Positions 18,752-27,241 of a DNA stretch of 64,000 nucleotides are shown piece by piece. Made by a program: the position numbers and the translations under genes. How positions within the stretch are numbered: the first letter of the stretch is position 1; each line of letters opens with the position of its first letter. The DNA is from an uncultured Roseobacter sp. (GTDB lineage Bacteria > Pseudomonadota > Alphaproteobacteria > Rhodobacterales > Rhodobacteraceae): the NCBI RefSeq assembly GCF_947491795.1, contig NZ_CANLKW010000001.1, positions 744,001 to 808,000 of the forward strand. Direction: 5' to 3'. Below the pieces are notes generated by a model. It did no database searches, had not been told where the DNA came from, and worked only from the letters and a program-made list of their open reading frames with translations.

Positions 18752-19102
18752 TGTGTATCCCTTTCAGATGAAGTTCAGGTCGCCCATTAACGCTTGCCCT
18801 TAAAGATCGAATTTTAAAGAAAAAAACACGTTAAGGATGTATTAACCATGAGTTATCCACAGAGGGCGAAAATGCCAAACAATCACAATGGAACGAAAAC
18901 GCCGCGCCATGATCTTCGTTAAAGAAATTTTATCCACAGGCGGCTGGCCTGTGGATATTAACCTTTTGCGACCAAATGATATCAACACCTTAACGAGAAT
19001 CACCATGCCGCCGAGCGGTCAGAAAGGGGCAAAACCGGCGCCCTTGCTCTGACCGGGCGCATGCGCGATAGATCACATGCGGGAATTCCGGGAGCAGACA
19101 GC
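18752..19102. promoter_or_regulatory. AT-rich divergent promoter region with CtrA and DnaA sites
   Basis: This 351-base gap lies between the repeat-peptide gene and xthA. TTAA-GGATGTA-TTAAC (18831-18846) is a perfect full CtrA site (TTAA-N7-TTAAC). TTATCCACA is found perfectly at 18853-18861 and 18930-18938, and TGTGGATAT (18950-18958) is an inverted box with one mismatch; these match DnaA boxes. TATCCACAGG and CCTGTGGATA (18931-18940, 18948-18957) form a 10-bp inverted repeat. TTAA (18919-18922) followed 7 bases later by TTAT overlaps a DnaA box. No gene is seen in the gap. Confidence 0.6.
18831..18846. promoter_or_regulatory. CtrA-type binding site
   Basis: TTAA (18831-18834), seven bases, then TTAAC (18842-18846). 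It is 80-95 bases before the repeat-peptide start codon, where an activator could act. CtrA controls motility, gene transfer agents and other functions in Rhodobacterales, so the site hints at that regulon. Confidence 0.6.
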
Positions 19103-19885
19103 ATGAAAATCGCGACGTTCAACATCAATGGAATCAAAGCGCGCATTGACGCGCTGCCCGCCTGGCTGGAAGAGGCCAGGCCCGATGTCGCGCTTCTGCA
19201 GGAGATCAAATCCGTTGATGAGGCCTTTCCCCGGACCGTATTCGAAGATCTGGGATACAACGTCGAAACCCACGGCCAGAAGAGCTTTAACGGCGTGGCC
19301 ATTCTCTCCCGGCTGCCGCTGGAGGATGTCACGCGCGGGCTGCCGGGCGATGACACGGACGAACAGGCCAGATACATTGAGGCCACGGTCATGGGAGAGC
19401 ATGACGCCGTGCGTGTCTGCGGGCTGTATCTGCCCAACGGAAATCCGGTGCCCGGACCCAAATACGACTACAAGCTGGCGTGGATGAAGCGTCTGGAAGC
19501 CCGGGCGCGTGACCTGCTGTCCCAGGAAATTCCCTTTGTGATGGCCGGTGACTACAACATCATTCCACAGGCCGAGGATGCCGCCAAACCGGACAGCTGG
19601 CGCGAGGATGCGCTCTTTCGCCTGGAAAGCCGCACCGCCTTTCGCCGCCTGCTCAATCTGGGTCTGACAGAGGCGTTCCGGGCCCGCACCCAGGGCCCGG
19701 GTCACTACAGTTTCTGGGACTACCAGGCCGGTGCATGGAACCGCAACAACGGTATTCGCATCGACCACCTGCTGCTCAGCCCCCAGGCGGCAGACATGTT
19801 GCAAGACTGTCAGATCGACAAAGATGTGCGTGGCAGGGACAAGCCATCTGACCACGTCCCCGTCTGGATCGATCTGGCCGCCTGA
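19103..19885 (+). CDS. xthA: Exodeoxyribonuclease III
   Basis: 260 residues from the ATG at 19103; an ATG at 19061 would add 14 residues that do not fit the family. It begins 'MKIATFNINGIKARIDALP'. Catalytic motifs: 'LLQEIKSVDEAFP' (Glu), 'GLYLPNGNPVPGPKYDYKL' (Tyr/Asn region), 'AGDYNIIP' (Asp-Asn), and the terminal 'SDHVPVWIDL' (Asp-His). The enzyme is an AP endonuclease and 3'-5' exonuclease in base excision repair. A hairpin overlaps its stop. Confidence 0.95.
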   Translation: MKIATFNINGIKARIDALPAWLEEARPDVALLQEIKSVDEAFPRTVFEDLGYNVETHGQKSFNGVAILSRLPLEDVTRGLPGDDTDEQARYIEATVMGEHDAVRVCGLYLPNGNPVPGPKYDYKLAWMKRLEARARDLLSQEIPFVMAGDYNIIPQAEDAAKPDSWREDALFRLESRTAFRRLLNLGLTEAFRARTQGPGHYSFWDYQAGAWNRNNGIRIDHLLLSPQAADMLQDCQIDKDVRGRDKPSDHVPVWIDLAA

Positions 19886-19907
19886 CCCGCGCGGCAAAGC
19901 GCGGGTC
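19884..19907. terminator. Bidirectional hairpin between xthA and the DUF533 gene
   Basis: GACCCGCGC (19884-19892) and GCGCGGGTC (19899-19907) form a perfect 9-bp stem with a six-base loop, in the gap of two convergent genes. There is no strong U-run. Confidence 0.5.
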
Positions 19908-19930
19908 GCAAACGCCCGGAAACCCGTGCT

Positions 19931-20680
19931 TTACTGGTAGATACGCGGCGCACCAAGGCCGTCGTGGATCTGGTTGACGGTCGCCGGTTGCAGGCTGAGC
20001 CCCTGCGCAAGCGCGTGCAGATACTGCGCCTCGGCCTGATTGTCCGGATTGATCGCGTTCAGCGCCATTGTGTAGACCTGTGTTTCAAGCCCGCGCGGCG
20101 TATCAGCGGCCAGCCCTGCCGGATCGACAGGCTGCTCCAGCATCTGCTGGATCACCTGCACATCCGCCGGGTCTCCATCGCGCAGCGCGTCCAGCAGCTT
20201 TGATTTTTCGTCCGCATCAATATCCCCGTCGGCCCGTGCCGCCTGTGTCATGGCGCGCAGCATCAGACGGGCAATTTCTTCCTCGTCCGGTTCCTGTGCC
20301 GGGATGTCCTGGTTCAGCAGTGCTTCCAGTCCGCCGCCCCCCGGCGCGGCACCGCCCCGGGCTGCCGCAAGGCCGCCCAGCAAACCGCTGAGGCCACCCA
20401 GACCACCCGCCGCTGCACCGCCACCGCCGGTGCCACCGGCAAGTTGCCCCAGCAGACCACCAAGGCCACCGGCAGCACCACCCTGTGCACCGGACCCGCC
20501 CAGCTGGCCCAGCAGGTCACCCAGACCGCCCATGCCGCCAGCCCGGGCAGCGCCGCCGCCACCCTGTCCCGTCAGGCCCTCCATGACGGCACCGATGCCG
20601 CCCTTTCGGTTGACGGCCTCCATGCCCTTTGCCATCGCAAAACCAATTGCCATTTTTGTGACTGTATTCATCAAAGACAT
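19931..20680 (-). CDS. DUF533 / TerB-like protein with Gly-rich linker
   Basis: 249 residues. The N-terminus 'MSLMNTVTKMAIGFAMAKGM' is a short hydrophobic helix. Residues ~27-118 are a Gly/Ala/Leu-rich linker with repeated 'GGLGGL' and 'LLGQL' units. Residues ~130-245 form a TerB-like (DUF533) helical domain: 'LMLRAMTQAARADGDIDADEKSKLLDAL' is seen in 'AMTQAARADGDIDADE', with the acidic DGDID loop. TerB-fold proteins are linked to metal binding and membrane stress, YebE in E. coli. The role here is unknown. The linker length is unusual. Confidence 0.75.
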   Translation of the reverse strand: MSLMNTVTKMAIGFAMAKGMEAVNRKGGIGAVMEGLTGQGGGGAARAGGMGGLGDLLGQLGGSGAQGGAAGGLGGLLGQLAGGTGGGGAAAGGLGGLSGLLGGLAAARGGAAPGGGGLEALLNQDIPAQEPDEEEIARLMLRAMTQAARADGDIDADEKSKLLDALRDGDPADVQVIQQMLEQPVDPAGLAADTPRGLETQVYTMALNAINPDNQAEAQYLHALAQGLSLQPATVNQIHDGLGAPRIYQ

Positions 20681-20831
20681 AAACCACTCCCAGTATTCTC
20701 AGATACACAATTTCAGATGCATGATGATGAGACAGAAAGGCATGGCGCGTCCACCTGTAAGACAGGGGGAAAATCACCCCAAATGCAGCAGAACCGGCAG
20801 AAAACAGCGCAGGGCGCAGGGTACGGCGCGT

Positions 20832-21416
20832 TCAGGCCTGAAGCTCTGCGTCCCAGTAGAGAAAATCCATCCAGCTGTCGTGCAGGTACCCGGGCGGGAA
20901 TTTACGGCCCATATTGCGCAGCTCTTCGGCCCCTGGCTGTCGCGGTGGCTTGCGCAGCGACAGGCCGGTACGGTGCAGCGGTTTGGAGCCCTTTTTCAGG
21001 TTGCAGGGGCTGCAGGCCGCGACCACATTCTGCCAGCTTGTGACACCGCCGGTGGCCCGGGGCACGACGTGATCAAAAGTCAGCTCGCCCCGCGCGCCGC
21101 AGTACTGGCATCTGAATTCGTCCCTCAGAAATAAATTAAAGCGCGTGAAGGCCACGCGCTTTTGAGGTTTGACATAGTCTTTGAGGACAACGACAGACGG
21201 GATCCTGATCTCGGTACTCGGGCTTCGCACGATGTCGTCGTATTCGGCCACGATATCCACCCGGTCGAGCCAGGCCGCCTTGACCGCTTCCTGCCAGGGC
21301 CAGAGTGACAGCGGATAGTAACTGAGCGGCCGGTAATCAGCGTTCAGAACGAGGGCGGGCCTGTGTTTCAGGCTGGCCGGGTTACGTGTAAATTCCGTTC
21401 TGAAGTCGCCGTCCAT
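20832..21416 (-). CDS. HNH endonuclease
   Basis: 194 residues. The HNH ββα-metal core is 'CQYCGARGELTFDHVVPRA' followed by 'GGVTSWQNVVAACSPCNLKK' (split motifs: CxxC, DH, N, CxxCN). Two CxxC pairs bind structural zinc and the His in 'FDHV' is catalytic. A conserved stand-alone HNH protein of this size is widespread in Alphaproteobacteria, with N-terminal 'ALVLNADYRPLSYYPLSLW'. The family role is unclear, probably DNA repair or phage defence. It is not near phage genes here. Confidence 0.85.
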   Translation of the reverse strand: MDGDFRTEFTRNPASLKHRPALVLNADYRPLSYYPLSLWPWQEAVKAAWLDRVDIVAEYDDIVRSPSTEIRIPSVVVLKDYVKPQKRVAFTRFNLFLRDEFRCQYCGARGELTFDHVVPRATGGVTSWQNVVAACSPCNLKKGSKPLHRTGLSLRKPPRQPGAEELRNMGRKFPPGYLHDSWMDFLYWDAELQA

Positions 21417-21582
21417 GATCGTACTGCACCTCTTGCCGTTCCGCGTCCGGTCCGGCGGGACTGTCCCACCGATAGGCTGACTATATATCGTGGTTTTCCG
21501 CTGGCAAGCCCCTGGTGCACCACAATATGTCGCCGGACCTTAGGACTGCTTATGTAACGGGCGCATGACGGTTATCCACAGA

Positions 21583-21617
21583 CTGCCCCCGGGTCACAGT
21601 ATACGTCCCGGGGGCAG
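21583..21617 (-). terminator. Strong hairpin at the 3' end of the hydrolase gene
   Basis: CTGCCCCCGGG (21583-21593) and CCCGGGGGCAG (21607-21617) form a perfect 11-bp stem. It begins 7 bases past the minus-strand stop at 21624. A TTATCCACA box (21572-21580) abuts it. Confidence 0.6.
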
Positions 21618-21623
21618 ACCGTT

Positions 21624-22667
21624 TCAGTTCCAGACCCCGGCCAGATGCGCCTGGATCAGAGCATAGATTTCCCGGTGCATTTCCGCCCGGTGCGCCGTGC
21701 CCTGGGCACAGACGATCTCGTCGCCTGGCACTTCCCTGGCAAGGATTTCATAACCAGCCTCCTGGCATTCTCCCATGAAATCAAAGTGGCCGGCATCCGG
21801 GATTTCGATATGGGTTACCAGGTCCGCTGGCAGGGCCGACGCAAGGGCGCGGGCCTCTACATCCTGATCCAGCATGTCCTGGCGGCCTGAGCCCAGCACC
21901 ATGACCGGTCTGTCGATTGCCGCCAGACTGGCTGTGTCAAAGGTCTGCACACCACCGGGGTCGAGCGCGATAAAGGTATCGATCCGCGGATCAGACCGGT
22001 CGCTTTGCAGCGGTGCCAGATCGGCCTCCTCCTGCCCTACCCGCCACATGGCCAGCGCGGCGCAGTCGGGCCGCTCCTCTGCCACGGCGCATTTCTCTGC
22101 AAACCCGGCAGCATCGTGACGGGCGCCTGCCGCCGAAAGCATGGTATAGCCGCCCAGCGAGTGGCCTGCAGCCGCCACACGGGTCAGATCCATATGATCC
22201 CCGAACCGCGGATCGCGGGCGGCAGCATCCAGACTGACCCCCAGATCGGTTGCCCGCAGCCAGAGTTGCCGCGCCTGATCCGGGTCGCGATCAAAACTGG
22301 TGGTGCCGGGGTGGTTGGGCATGACCGAAATGATCCCATCCTGTGCCAGCGCCTGCGCCAGCCAGGCCTGGTTGAGCGAATTGCCATACATCCCATGCGA
22401 AATCAGAACGACCGGGAAAACACCGGGCGCGATCACCGCGTCGGTCTGGGCCGCCTCGACCTTCCAGACCGCACTGCCGCGCAGGGGCAGCGGGGTTCCG
22501 GTGTCATGGGTCGGATACCAGACATGACCGGCCAGCGACCGGCTGCCATCGGGGTGTGTGGCCTGAAATTCGGCGACCGCGGCGGCATAGTCACCAGCCT
22601 CTGCCGGGGCTGCAAGGCCAAGGGCAATGGCTGATCCGAGTATCAGATTGTGAAGTGTCGCGTTCAT
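21624..22667 (-). CDS. Secreted alpha/beta hydrolase (PAF-acetylhydrolase-like)
   Basis: 347 residues from the ATG at 22667, which follows a strong GGAGG Shine-Dalgarno; the longer frame from 22850 is not supported. The N-terminus 'NLILGSAIALGLAAPAEAG' is a Sec signal peptide with AXA cleavage. The nucleophile elbow is 'AAGHSLGGYTM' (GHSLG), with Asp in 'FIALDPGG' region and His in 'DAGHFDFM' as likely triad members. A periplasmic or secreted esterase. It is divergent from an AraC regulator 128 bases away, which probably controls it. Substrate unknown. Confidence 0.8.
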   Translation of the reverse strand: MNATLHNLILGSAIALGLAAPAEAGDYAAAVAEFQATHPDGSRSLAGHVWYPTHDTGTPLPLRGSAVWKVEAAQTDAVIAPGVFPVVLISHGMYGNSLNQAWLAQALAQDGIISVMPNHPGTTSFDRDPDQARQLWLRATDLGVSLDAAARDPRFGDHMDLTRVAAAGHSLGGYTMLSAAGARHDAAGFAEKCAVAEERPDCAALAMWRVGQEEADLAPLQSDRSDPRIDTFIALDPGGVQTFDTASLAAIDRPVMVLGSGRQDMLDQDVEARALASALPADLVTHIEIPDAGHFDFMGECQEAGYEILAREVPGDEIVCAQGTAHRAEMHREIYALIQAHLAGVWN

Positions 22668-22795
22668 GGTGAACCTCCGTGATGAACTGGGTTGCGATGA
22701 ACAGGACTTGAGCGACGGGGCAATTTCGGGCAATGCCTCGGCTGTCCTGAATGCTGTTTCAGGACAGCAGAGCGCAATCGAGGACATGAAACCGG

Positions 22796-23803
22796 ATGAT
22801 TTCGATCCCCCTGCCCCTTGTTCTGACGGGACTGGCTGTGCTGGCCGCACTTTTTACCGGCACGCGCCGGTGGCTGCCGGGGGCAGCGCGCGCGGCGTTT
22901 ACTGCGCTGGCGGTTCTGATCGCCGTCCTGACACTGCTGGTGTCTCTGCGGTTTGCCTGGAATATTGAGGGCGTTATCCGTCTGCAGCGTGTGTTGCCCT
23001 TCTGGATCGGACCGCTGGCCTGGGTGGGGTATCTGGCGCTGTCGGACAGAGCCGCCCGCCTGCGCCAGGCTGTGTTGCTGCATTTCGGCGCCGCCCTGGT
23101 GGCTGCGCTGCTGATCTTTGCCTTCCCCGCATTGCGCGGTGGCATCGATCTGGCCATCGGGCTGAGCTATGCGGTCTATGCCACGGCGCTGCTGCGACTG
23201 TGGCGCGGCGGACCGGACAGGATGTCACAGGTGCCCATCGGTCATGTGACAGCCCTGCGACGGCTGATGCTGACGGGTGCCGGGCTGCTGGTGCTGACCC
23301 TGGTGATGGACACCGCCATTGCGCTGGATTTTCTGCGCACAGGCGGCGCGAATGTCACCCGGCTTTTGTCGCTGGCCAGCCTGTTTCTGATTGTGATCTT
23401 TGCAGGGCTCATGGTCCACGCGCTGCGCGGGCCTGCAGGTACAGAAGAACGCGGCGCCACCGATGCAGACCGCGCGCTGGTGGCGCGCGCTGCGGCCTGT
23501 CTGCAGGAGACGCGGCTCTTTACCGATCCGGACCTCTCCCTGACCCGTCTGGCCCGCCGGATAGCGGTAACAGACCGGGCCCTGTCAGAGGCGATCAACC
23601 GGCATACAGGGGCCAATGTCTCGCAGTTCATCAACGGCTTCCGCGTGCAGGAAGCTGCGGATCTGCTGCGCACCACCCGGGACCCGGTCATGCGCATCGG
23701 CGAGCAGGCGGGGTTTCTGACCCGCTCGAATTTCTATGCAGAGTTTCAGCGCGTGCACGGCATGAGCCCCGGCGCCTGGCGCAAGGCGGAAAATGCGGTG
23801 TGA
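22796..23803 (+). CDS. AraC-family regulator with N-terminal membrane domain
   Basis: 335 residues. About six hydrophobic segments cover residues 1-205, for example 'LVLTGLAVLAALFTG', 'FTALAVLIAVLTLLVSL', 'AALVAALLIFAF', 'LLSLASLFLIVIFAGLMV'. The C-terminal ~100 residues are an AraC double HTH: 'LTRLARRIAVTDRALSEAIN' is helix-turn-helix 1 and 'IGEQAGFLTRSNFYAEFQRV' plus 'GMSPGAWRK' is HTH 2. A membrane-tethered AraC regulator could sense an envelope signal. The divergent neighbour is a secreted hydrolase, a plausible target. Confidence 0.85.
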   Translation: MISIPLPLVLTGLAVLAALFTGTRRWLPGAARAAFTALAVLIAVLTLLVSLRFAWNIEGVIRLQRVLPFWIGPLAWVGYLALSDRAARLRQAVLLHFGAALVAALLIFAFPALRGGIDLAIGLSYAVYATALLRLWRGGPDRMSQVPIGHVTALRRLMLTGAGLLVLTLVMDTAIALDFLRTGGANVTRLLSLASLFLIVIFAGLMVHALRGPAGTEERGATDADRALVARAAACLQETRLFTDPDLSLTRLARRIAVTDRALSEAINRHTGANVSQFINGFRVQEAADLLRTTRDPVMRIGEQAGFLTRSNFYAEFQRVHGMSPGAWRKAENAV

Positions 23804-23866
23804 GTGGCTGTTGTGAGCCCATTGCAGGCATTCAAATACGAGCTTAGCGTAGGCTGAGTAGCAACC

Positions 23867-24991
23867 GTGCGAGTTGTTTTGGTGGGAAAGTTGAAAAACA
23901 AAAAGACTGCAAGTCGTTCGGATTTCAGACTAAAACCATTCAGTTTTCTGTTTGGTTTTGCTTTGAGCTTTTTTTGCCAGGCATCGGCGGCCCAAGAAAG
24001 CGAAGATCAAGCAGCCGAAAATTTCATCCGTCTGTCGCTTTCCGCATCGATAGCAACCCCCCAAATGCTTCACGAACTAATTGTTCAATATGGAATCACG
24101 GACGTTTCGTCCGTCATTGGAGGCGGCGAACGGGCGCTGATCCATTCCGTGGCTGTGAACGTAGACTATCCAGAAACGCTGCAATTTATTCTGGATGCCG
24201 GGGCGGACCCAAATATGCCTGATGCGAACGGGTTTACCCCTTTGAGCAGGGCGTTTTTGTATGGCAGCACTGCCGCTGTGGCAAAGTTGCTGCAAGCAGG
24301 CGCAAACCCTGAGAGCCCTTTGGGGGATGGTTCTCAGATACAAGACTTTTGTACAGAAGTTCTTGTCAACCGCCAGCCCGGTTACTTGTTAGAAAAATGC
24401 GTCATCGTGGACGACTTTCTTTCCACCGGCTCTTCTCAGCTTACAGCTTTCTCGAAGAAACCCTGTCTGAGGGAATACCCGGTTGGACTGAATAATTGCC
24501 CTTGTAGCTTGAGATACGGAGAGGAAACGGTGGACCTGTGCGACCCGGTCCTGTCGCTGGAAAATGTGAACCTCCTCGCGAAACTGGCAGGGTCGGCGTC
24601 CCCTGAGGAACTCGGTGAAGTTTTGCAGCGTTTAGGTTTTGAGGAACGCGAAGACTATGCTGCATTTCTGGACGGGACAGGTGCCGGGCTCATTCACGTA
24701 GCAGCCGGAAACTGGAAAAACCCCGAAATGATTGGATTTCTTGTCGAACGTGGGGCCGATGCTAACGCCCGAACGCTTTTGGGGCGCAGCCCACTGGCGG
24801 AAGCAATCGGCGGTTCTCGTGTTGAGATTACCTTGGCTTTGCTTGCTGCCGGTGCAGATCCTTCACTTCCGGCAGAAAAAGACGGTTCATCTGCAGTTGA
24901 GCTATGCGACAAAGCGCGAATTGTCAGAAGTGGTCGCATTGAGGTGTGTGACGCCATCGACGATTATTTGGCATCCACTACTCGTCCCTGA
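23867..24991 (+). CDS. Exported ankyrin-repeat protein of low-GC character
   Basis: About 374 residues from GTG at 23867; a TTG a little downstream is an alternative start. 'FSFLFGFALSFFCQASAAQ' is a signal peptide. Two ankyrin clusters are visible: 'TLQFILDAGADPNMPDANG' / 'VAKLLQAGANPE' and 'MIGFLVERGADANARTLLG' / 'LALLAAGADPSLP', separated by a Cys-rich segment. The base composition and codon use are visibly lower in GC than both neighbours, suggesting transfer. Function unknown; ankyrins bind other proteins. A gene remnant follows at 25013. Confidence 0.75.
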   Translation: MRVVLVGKLKNKKTASRSDFRLKPFSFLFGFALSFFCQASAAQESEDQAAENFIRLSLSASIATPQMLHELIVQYGITDVSSVIGGGERALIHSVAVNVDYPETLQFILDAGADPNMPDANGFTPLSRAFLYGSTAAVAKLLQAGANPESPLGDGSQIQDFCTEVLVNRQPGYLLEKCVIVDDFLSTGSSQLTAFSKKPCLREYPVGLNNCPCSLRYGEETVDLCDPVLSLENVNLLAKLAGSASPEELGEVLQRLGFEEREDYAAFLDGTGAGLIHVAAGNWKNPEMIGFLVERGADANARTLLGRSPLAEAIGGSRVEITLALLAAGADPSLPAEKDGSSAVELCDKARIVRSGRIEVCDAIDDYLASTTRP

Positions 24992-25012
24992 TTTTTCTGC
25001 CATCGCCAATAA

Positions 25013-25123
25013 AATGCAGGATTTGGGTGGGTGAAGTCGTTCGTCGGGCCGGTTGCCGGAACACTGATTGTTGCCAACGCAACGGAAGGTCGCTTTGTCC
25101 GCATGGCAGACATCAAACCCTAG
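25013..25123 (+). pseudogene. Possible remnant of a protein C-terminus
   Basis: After a stop at 25010 the frame is open for 36 codons to TAG at 25121-25123. It reads 'GFGWVKSFVGPVAGTLI' then 'VANATEGRFVRMADIKP', well composed like the end of a real protein. There is no start or Shine-Dalgarno of its own, except a GTG at 25031. I cannot name the parent. It may be debris left by insertion of the ankyrin gene. Confidence 0.3.
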
Positions 25124-25136
25124 GAACCACAGCCCC

Positions 25137-25802
25137 TTAAAGGCTGAGCTTGTCGCGCATGAAGGCCAGCGCCACGGACAGACCGTCGGGCGCGATGCCG
25201 TGGCCGGTGCCCTTCATGATATGGGCATAGACGTCCTGCCAGCCGGCTTCCTGCAGGGCCTCGGCGGCCTGTGGCAGGGACTGTGGCGGGACCACATCGT
25301 CCTGATCGCCGTGCACCAGCATGACCGGCGGGCGCACGAGCACCTCATCCGCCAGCGTCTCCGGGCTCAGCAGACGGCCCGAAAAGGCCACGATACCCGC
25401 GATCTCGTCCTCGCGCCGCGGGGCCACATGCAGCGCCATCATGGTGCCCTGTGAAAACCCGAAGAGCACCACCTGTTCGGGCAGCACATCCTCGTCCACC
25501 ATCAGCGCGTCGAGAAAGGCGTTCAGATCCTCGACCGCCTGCGTCATGCCGCGCATGGATTCCTCTTCGGAGGAGCCGTCAATCCAGGGGATAGGAAACC
25601 ACTGGTATCCCATGGGCGCCCCGGCACAGGCCTCGGGCGCATCGGGTGCCACAAAGAGCGTATCAGGCAGATGCTCGCCCAGCGGGTCCGCCAGACCCAG
25701 CAGATCCGCGCCGTTCGCACCATACCCGTGCAGAAAAACCACCACCGAGCGCGTGTCCCCGGATACCGGCGCGCGGCGTTCTGCATTGAGTACTCGTGTC
25801 AT
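25137..25802 (-). CDS. Carboxylesterase/phospholipase, alpha/beta hydrolase
   Basis: 221 residues, the size of the phospholipase/carboxylesterase family (YpfH-like). It has 'VVVFLHGYGANGADLLGL' (oxyanion), nucleophile elbow 'LFGFSQGTMMAL' (GFSQG), Asp in 'LVHGDQDDVVPP' and His in 'GTGHGIAPDG'. No signal peptide, so cytoplasmic. Its start overlaps the alkA stop by 4 bases, so alkA-esterase expression is coupled, and both follow cobK. Substrate unknown. Confidence 0.85.
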   Translation of the reverse strand: MTRVLNAERRAPVSGDTRSVVVFLHGYGANGADLLGLADPLGEHLPDTLFVAPDAPEACAGAPMGYQWFPIPWIDGSSEEESMRGMTQAVEDLNAFLDALMVDEDVLPEQVVLFGFSQGTMMALHVAPRREDEIAGIVAFSGRLLSPETLADEVLVRPPVMLVHGDQDDVVPPQSLPQAAEALQEAGWQDVYAHIMKGTGHGIAPDGLSVALAFMRDKLSL

Positions 25803-26434
25803 GTGATCCCATCCCTTTGTCTGGCGTGCCTGTAGTACGCAAAGAGCAGGCGTGCTGCAACCGACCGCCAGGGAGACCAGGCGGCGGCCATCTCGCGCAG
25901 GGCGCGCTCTTTGGGGCGTTCGGGCAGATCGTACAGCACCCGCGCGGCTTCCTGCAGGGCCAGATCTCCCGCCGCAAAGACATCCGGCCTGCCCAGGCTG
26001 AACATGGCGTAAATCTCGGCCGTCCAGACACCGATGCCCGGCACCGCCGTCAGAATGCGCACCACATCCGCGTCGCCCGCATCGCGCAGCGCAGGGTAAT
26101 CGATGCCCGCATGCGCCAGCGCATGGGCATAGCGGGCCTTTTGCCGGCTGAGCCCCAGGGCGCGCAGGTCCTCCTGGGTCACGGCGCGGACGGCTGCCTC
26201 CGACGTCATGCCCGCCGCGCGCAGACGGTCCTGAAGGGCGCGGGCCGAAGCGACGCTGACCTGCTGGCTGAGTATGGCGCTGAGCAGTTCGGCAAACCCG
26301 TCGGGTCTGCGCCGCAGCGGCAGCGGACCGGTGGCCTGAAGCGCCTGCGCCAGACGCGCGTCTTGCCCGGCCAGCCAGGCCGCGCCCTCTGCCACGTCCG
26401 CATCGGTTTCAATCAGCTGTGCGGTCTCAGGCAT
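25799..26434 (-). CDS. alkA: DNA-3-methyladenine glycosylase II (HhH-GPD)
   Basis: 211 residues from ATG at 26434; a frame open to 26575 has an implausible extension. The helix-hairpin-helix is 'LTAVPGIGVWTAEIYAMF' (split as 'VPGIGVWTAE') and the catalytic Asp is in 'DVFAAGDLALQEA'. It lacks the N-terminal domain of E. coli AlkA, matching the short MpgII/AlkA-type form. It removes alkylated purines in base excision repair. Start overlaps the cobK stop by 8 bases; stop overlaps the esterase start. Confidence 0.86.
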   Translation of the reverse strand: MPETAQLIETDADVAEGAAWLAGQDARLAQALQATGPLPLRRRPDGFAELLSAILSQQVSVASARALQDRLRAAGMTSEAAVRAVTQEDLRALGLSRQKARYAHALAHAGIDYPALRDAGDADVVRILTAVPGIGVWTAEIYAMFSLGRPDVFAAGDLALQEAARVLYDLPERPKERALREMAAAWSPWRSVAARLLFAYYRHARQRDGIT

Positions 26435-27170
26435 CCGCTTCCCAGGCAAGGGCTTCGGCAACGCTCTCCACAACACGCGAGCCGGGCGGTGCAGGCGGGC
26501 GTTCGACCATGAGAACGCGGATGCCCAGTTGCCGGGCAGCCAGCAGTTTTGACATGCTGGCGATCCCGCCGACATTCCGGCTGATCAGCCGGGTGATCCG
26601 CAGGGATTCAAAAAGCTGCTGTTCCTCGCGCTGTGAAAAAGGCGGTTTGCCCTCCAGAAAACGGACATGGGGCCAGGGCGGCGGTGCAGAGGGCAGACGC
26701 GTCTGGCGCAGATAGACAATCTGCCCGGCAAATGTCGCATAATCCGGCAGGCTGGCCCATCCGGTATTGCTGAACACACGCGCACCGATCGGCACGGCCT
26801 CGACAGCGGCACGGGTGGTGGCACAGGCGGTCCACTGGTCCTGGCTGGTCGGGCGCCAGCTGCTGCGCAGCACCCGCAGATAGCGCAGCCCGTTGCGCCT
26901 GCAATACTGGCTGGCCTGGTTGCTGATATGATCGTCAAACGGATGGCTGGCATCAAGAACGGTGACCACATTCTGAGCCTGCGCCCAATCCTCCAGAGTT
27001 TCCCTTTCTGAAAACGGACCGAGCCGCGTCGGCACGGGCAAAGGCTCCATGCCGCGTTCGGGTTCCGGCAGGCTGGCAATCACATTCCGGCCCCGCGAGA
27101 CCAGCCCAATGATCATGCCATGTGCCTCCCGGGCGCCCGCCAGGACAAGGGTCTTTCCTGCATTCATCAT
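26427..27170 (-). CDS. cobK: Precorrin-6A reductase
   Basis: 247 residues. The family pattern is 'LVLAGAREAHGMI' at the NADPH-binding N-terminus, 'VTVLDASHPFDDHISNQA' (the conserved DATHPfa... motif), 'FSNTGWASL', 'SRNVGG' and 'GIRVLMVERPPAP'. CobK reduces precorrin-6A in aerobic cobalamin synthesis. No other cob gene is near, so the gene is an orphan of its cluster. The window also carries a B12-dependent ribonucleotide reductase, which depends on this pathway. Confidence 0.9.
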   Translation of the reverse strand: MMNAGKTLVLAGAREAHGMIIGLVSRGRNVIASLPEPERGMEPLPVPTRLGPFSERETLEDWAQAQNVVTVLDASHPFDDHISNQASQYCRRNGLRYLRVLRSSWRPTSQDQWTACATTRAAVEAVPIGARVFSNTGWASLPDYATFAGQIVYLRQTRLPSAPPPWPHVRFLEGKPPFSQREEQQLFESLRITRLISRNVGGIASMSKLLAARQLGIRVLMVERPPAPPGSRVVESVAEALAWEADA

Positions 27171-27241
27171 CCGAGCATCATTAGCGCAGTTTACAGACCA
27201 TACAAGGGGCCTTGCCCTGCCCCCTGCCCCGGACTACTGAC

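Noticed and set aside
18752..19102. Chromosomal replication origin
   Set aside because: Only three DnaA boxes and no adjacent dnaA, hemE, gidA or parAB. A cell-cycle promoter is the simpler reading.
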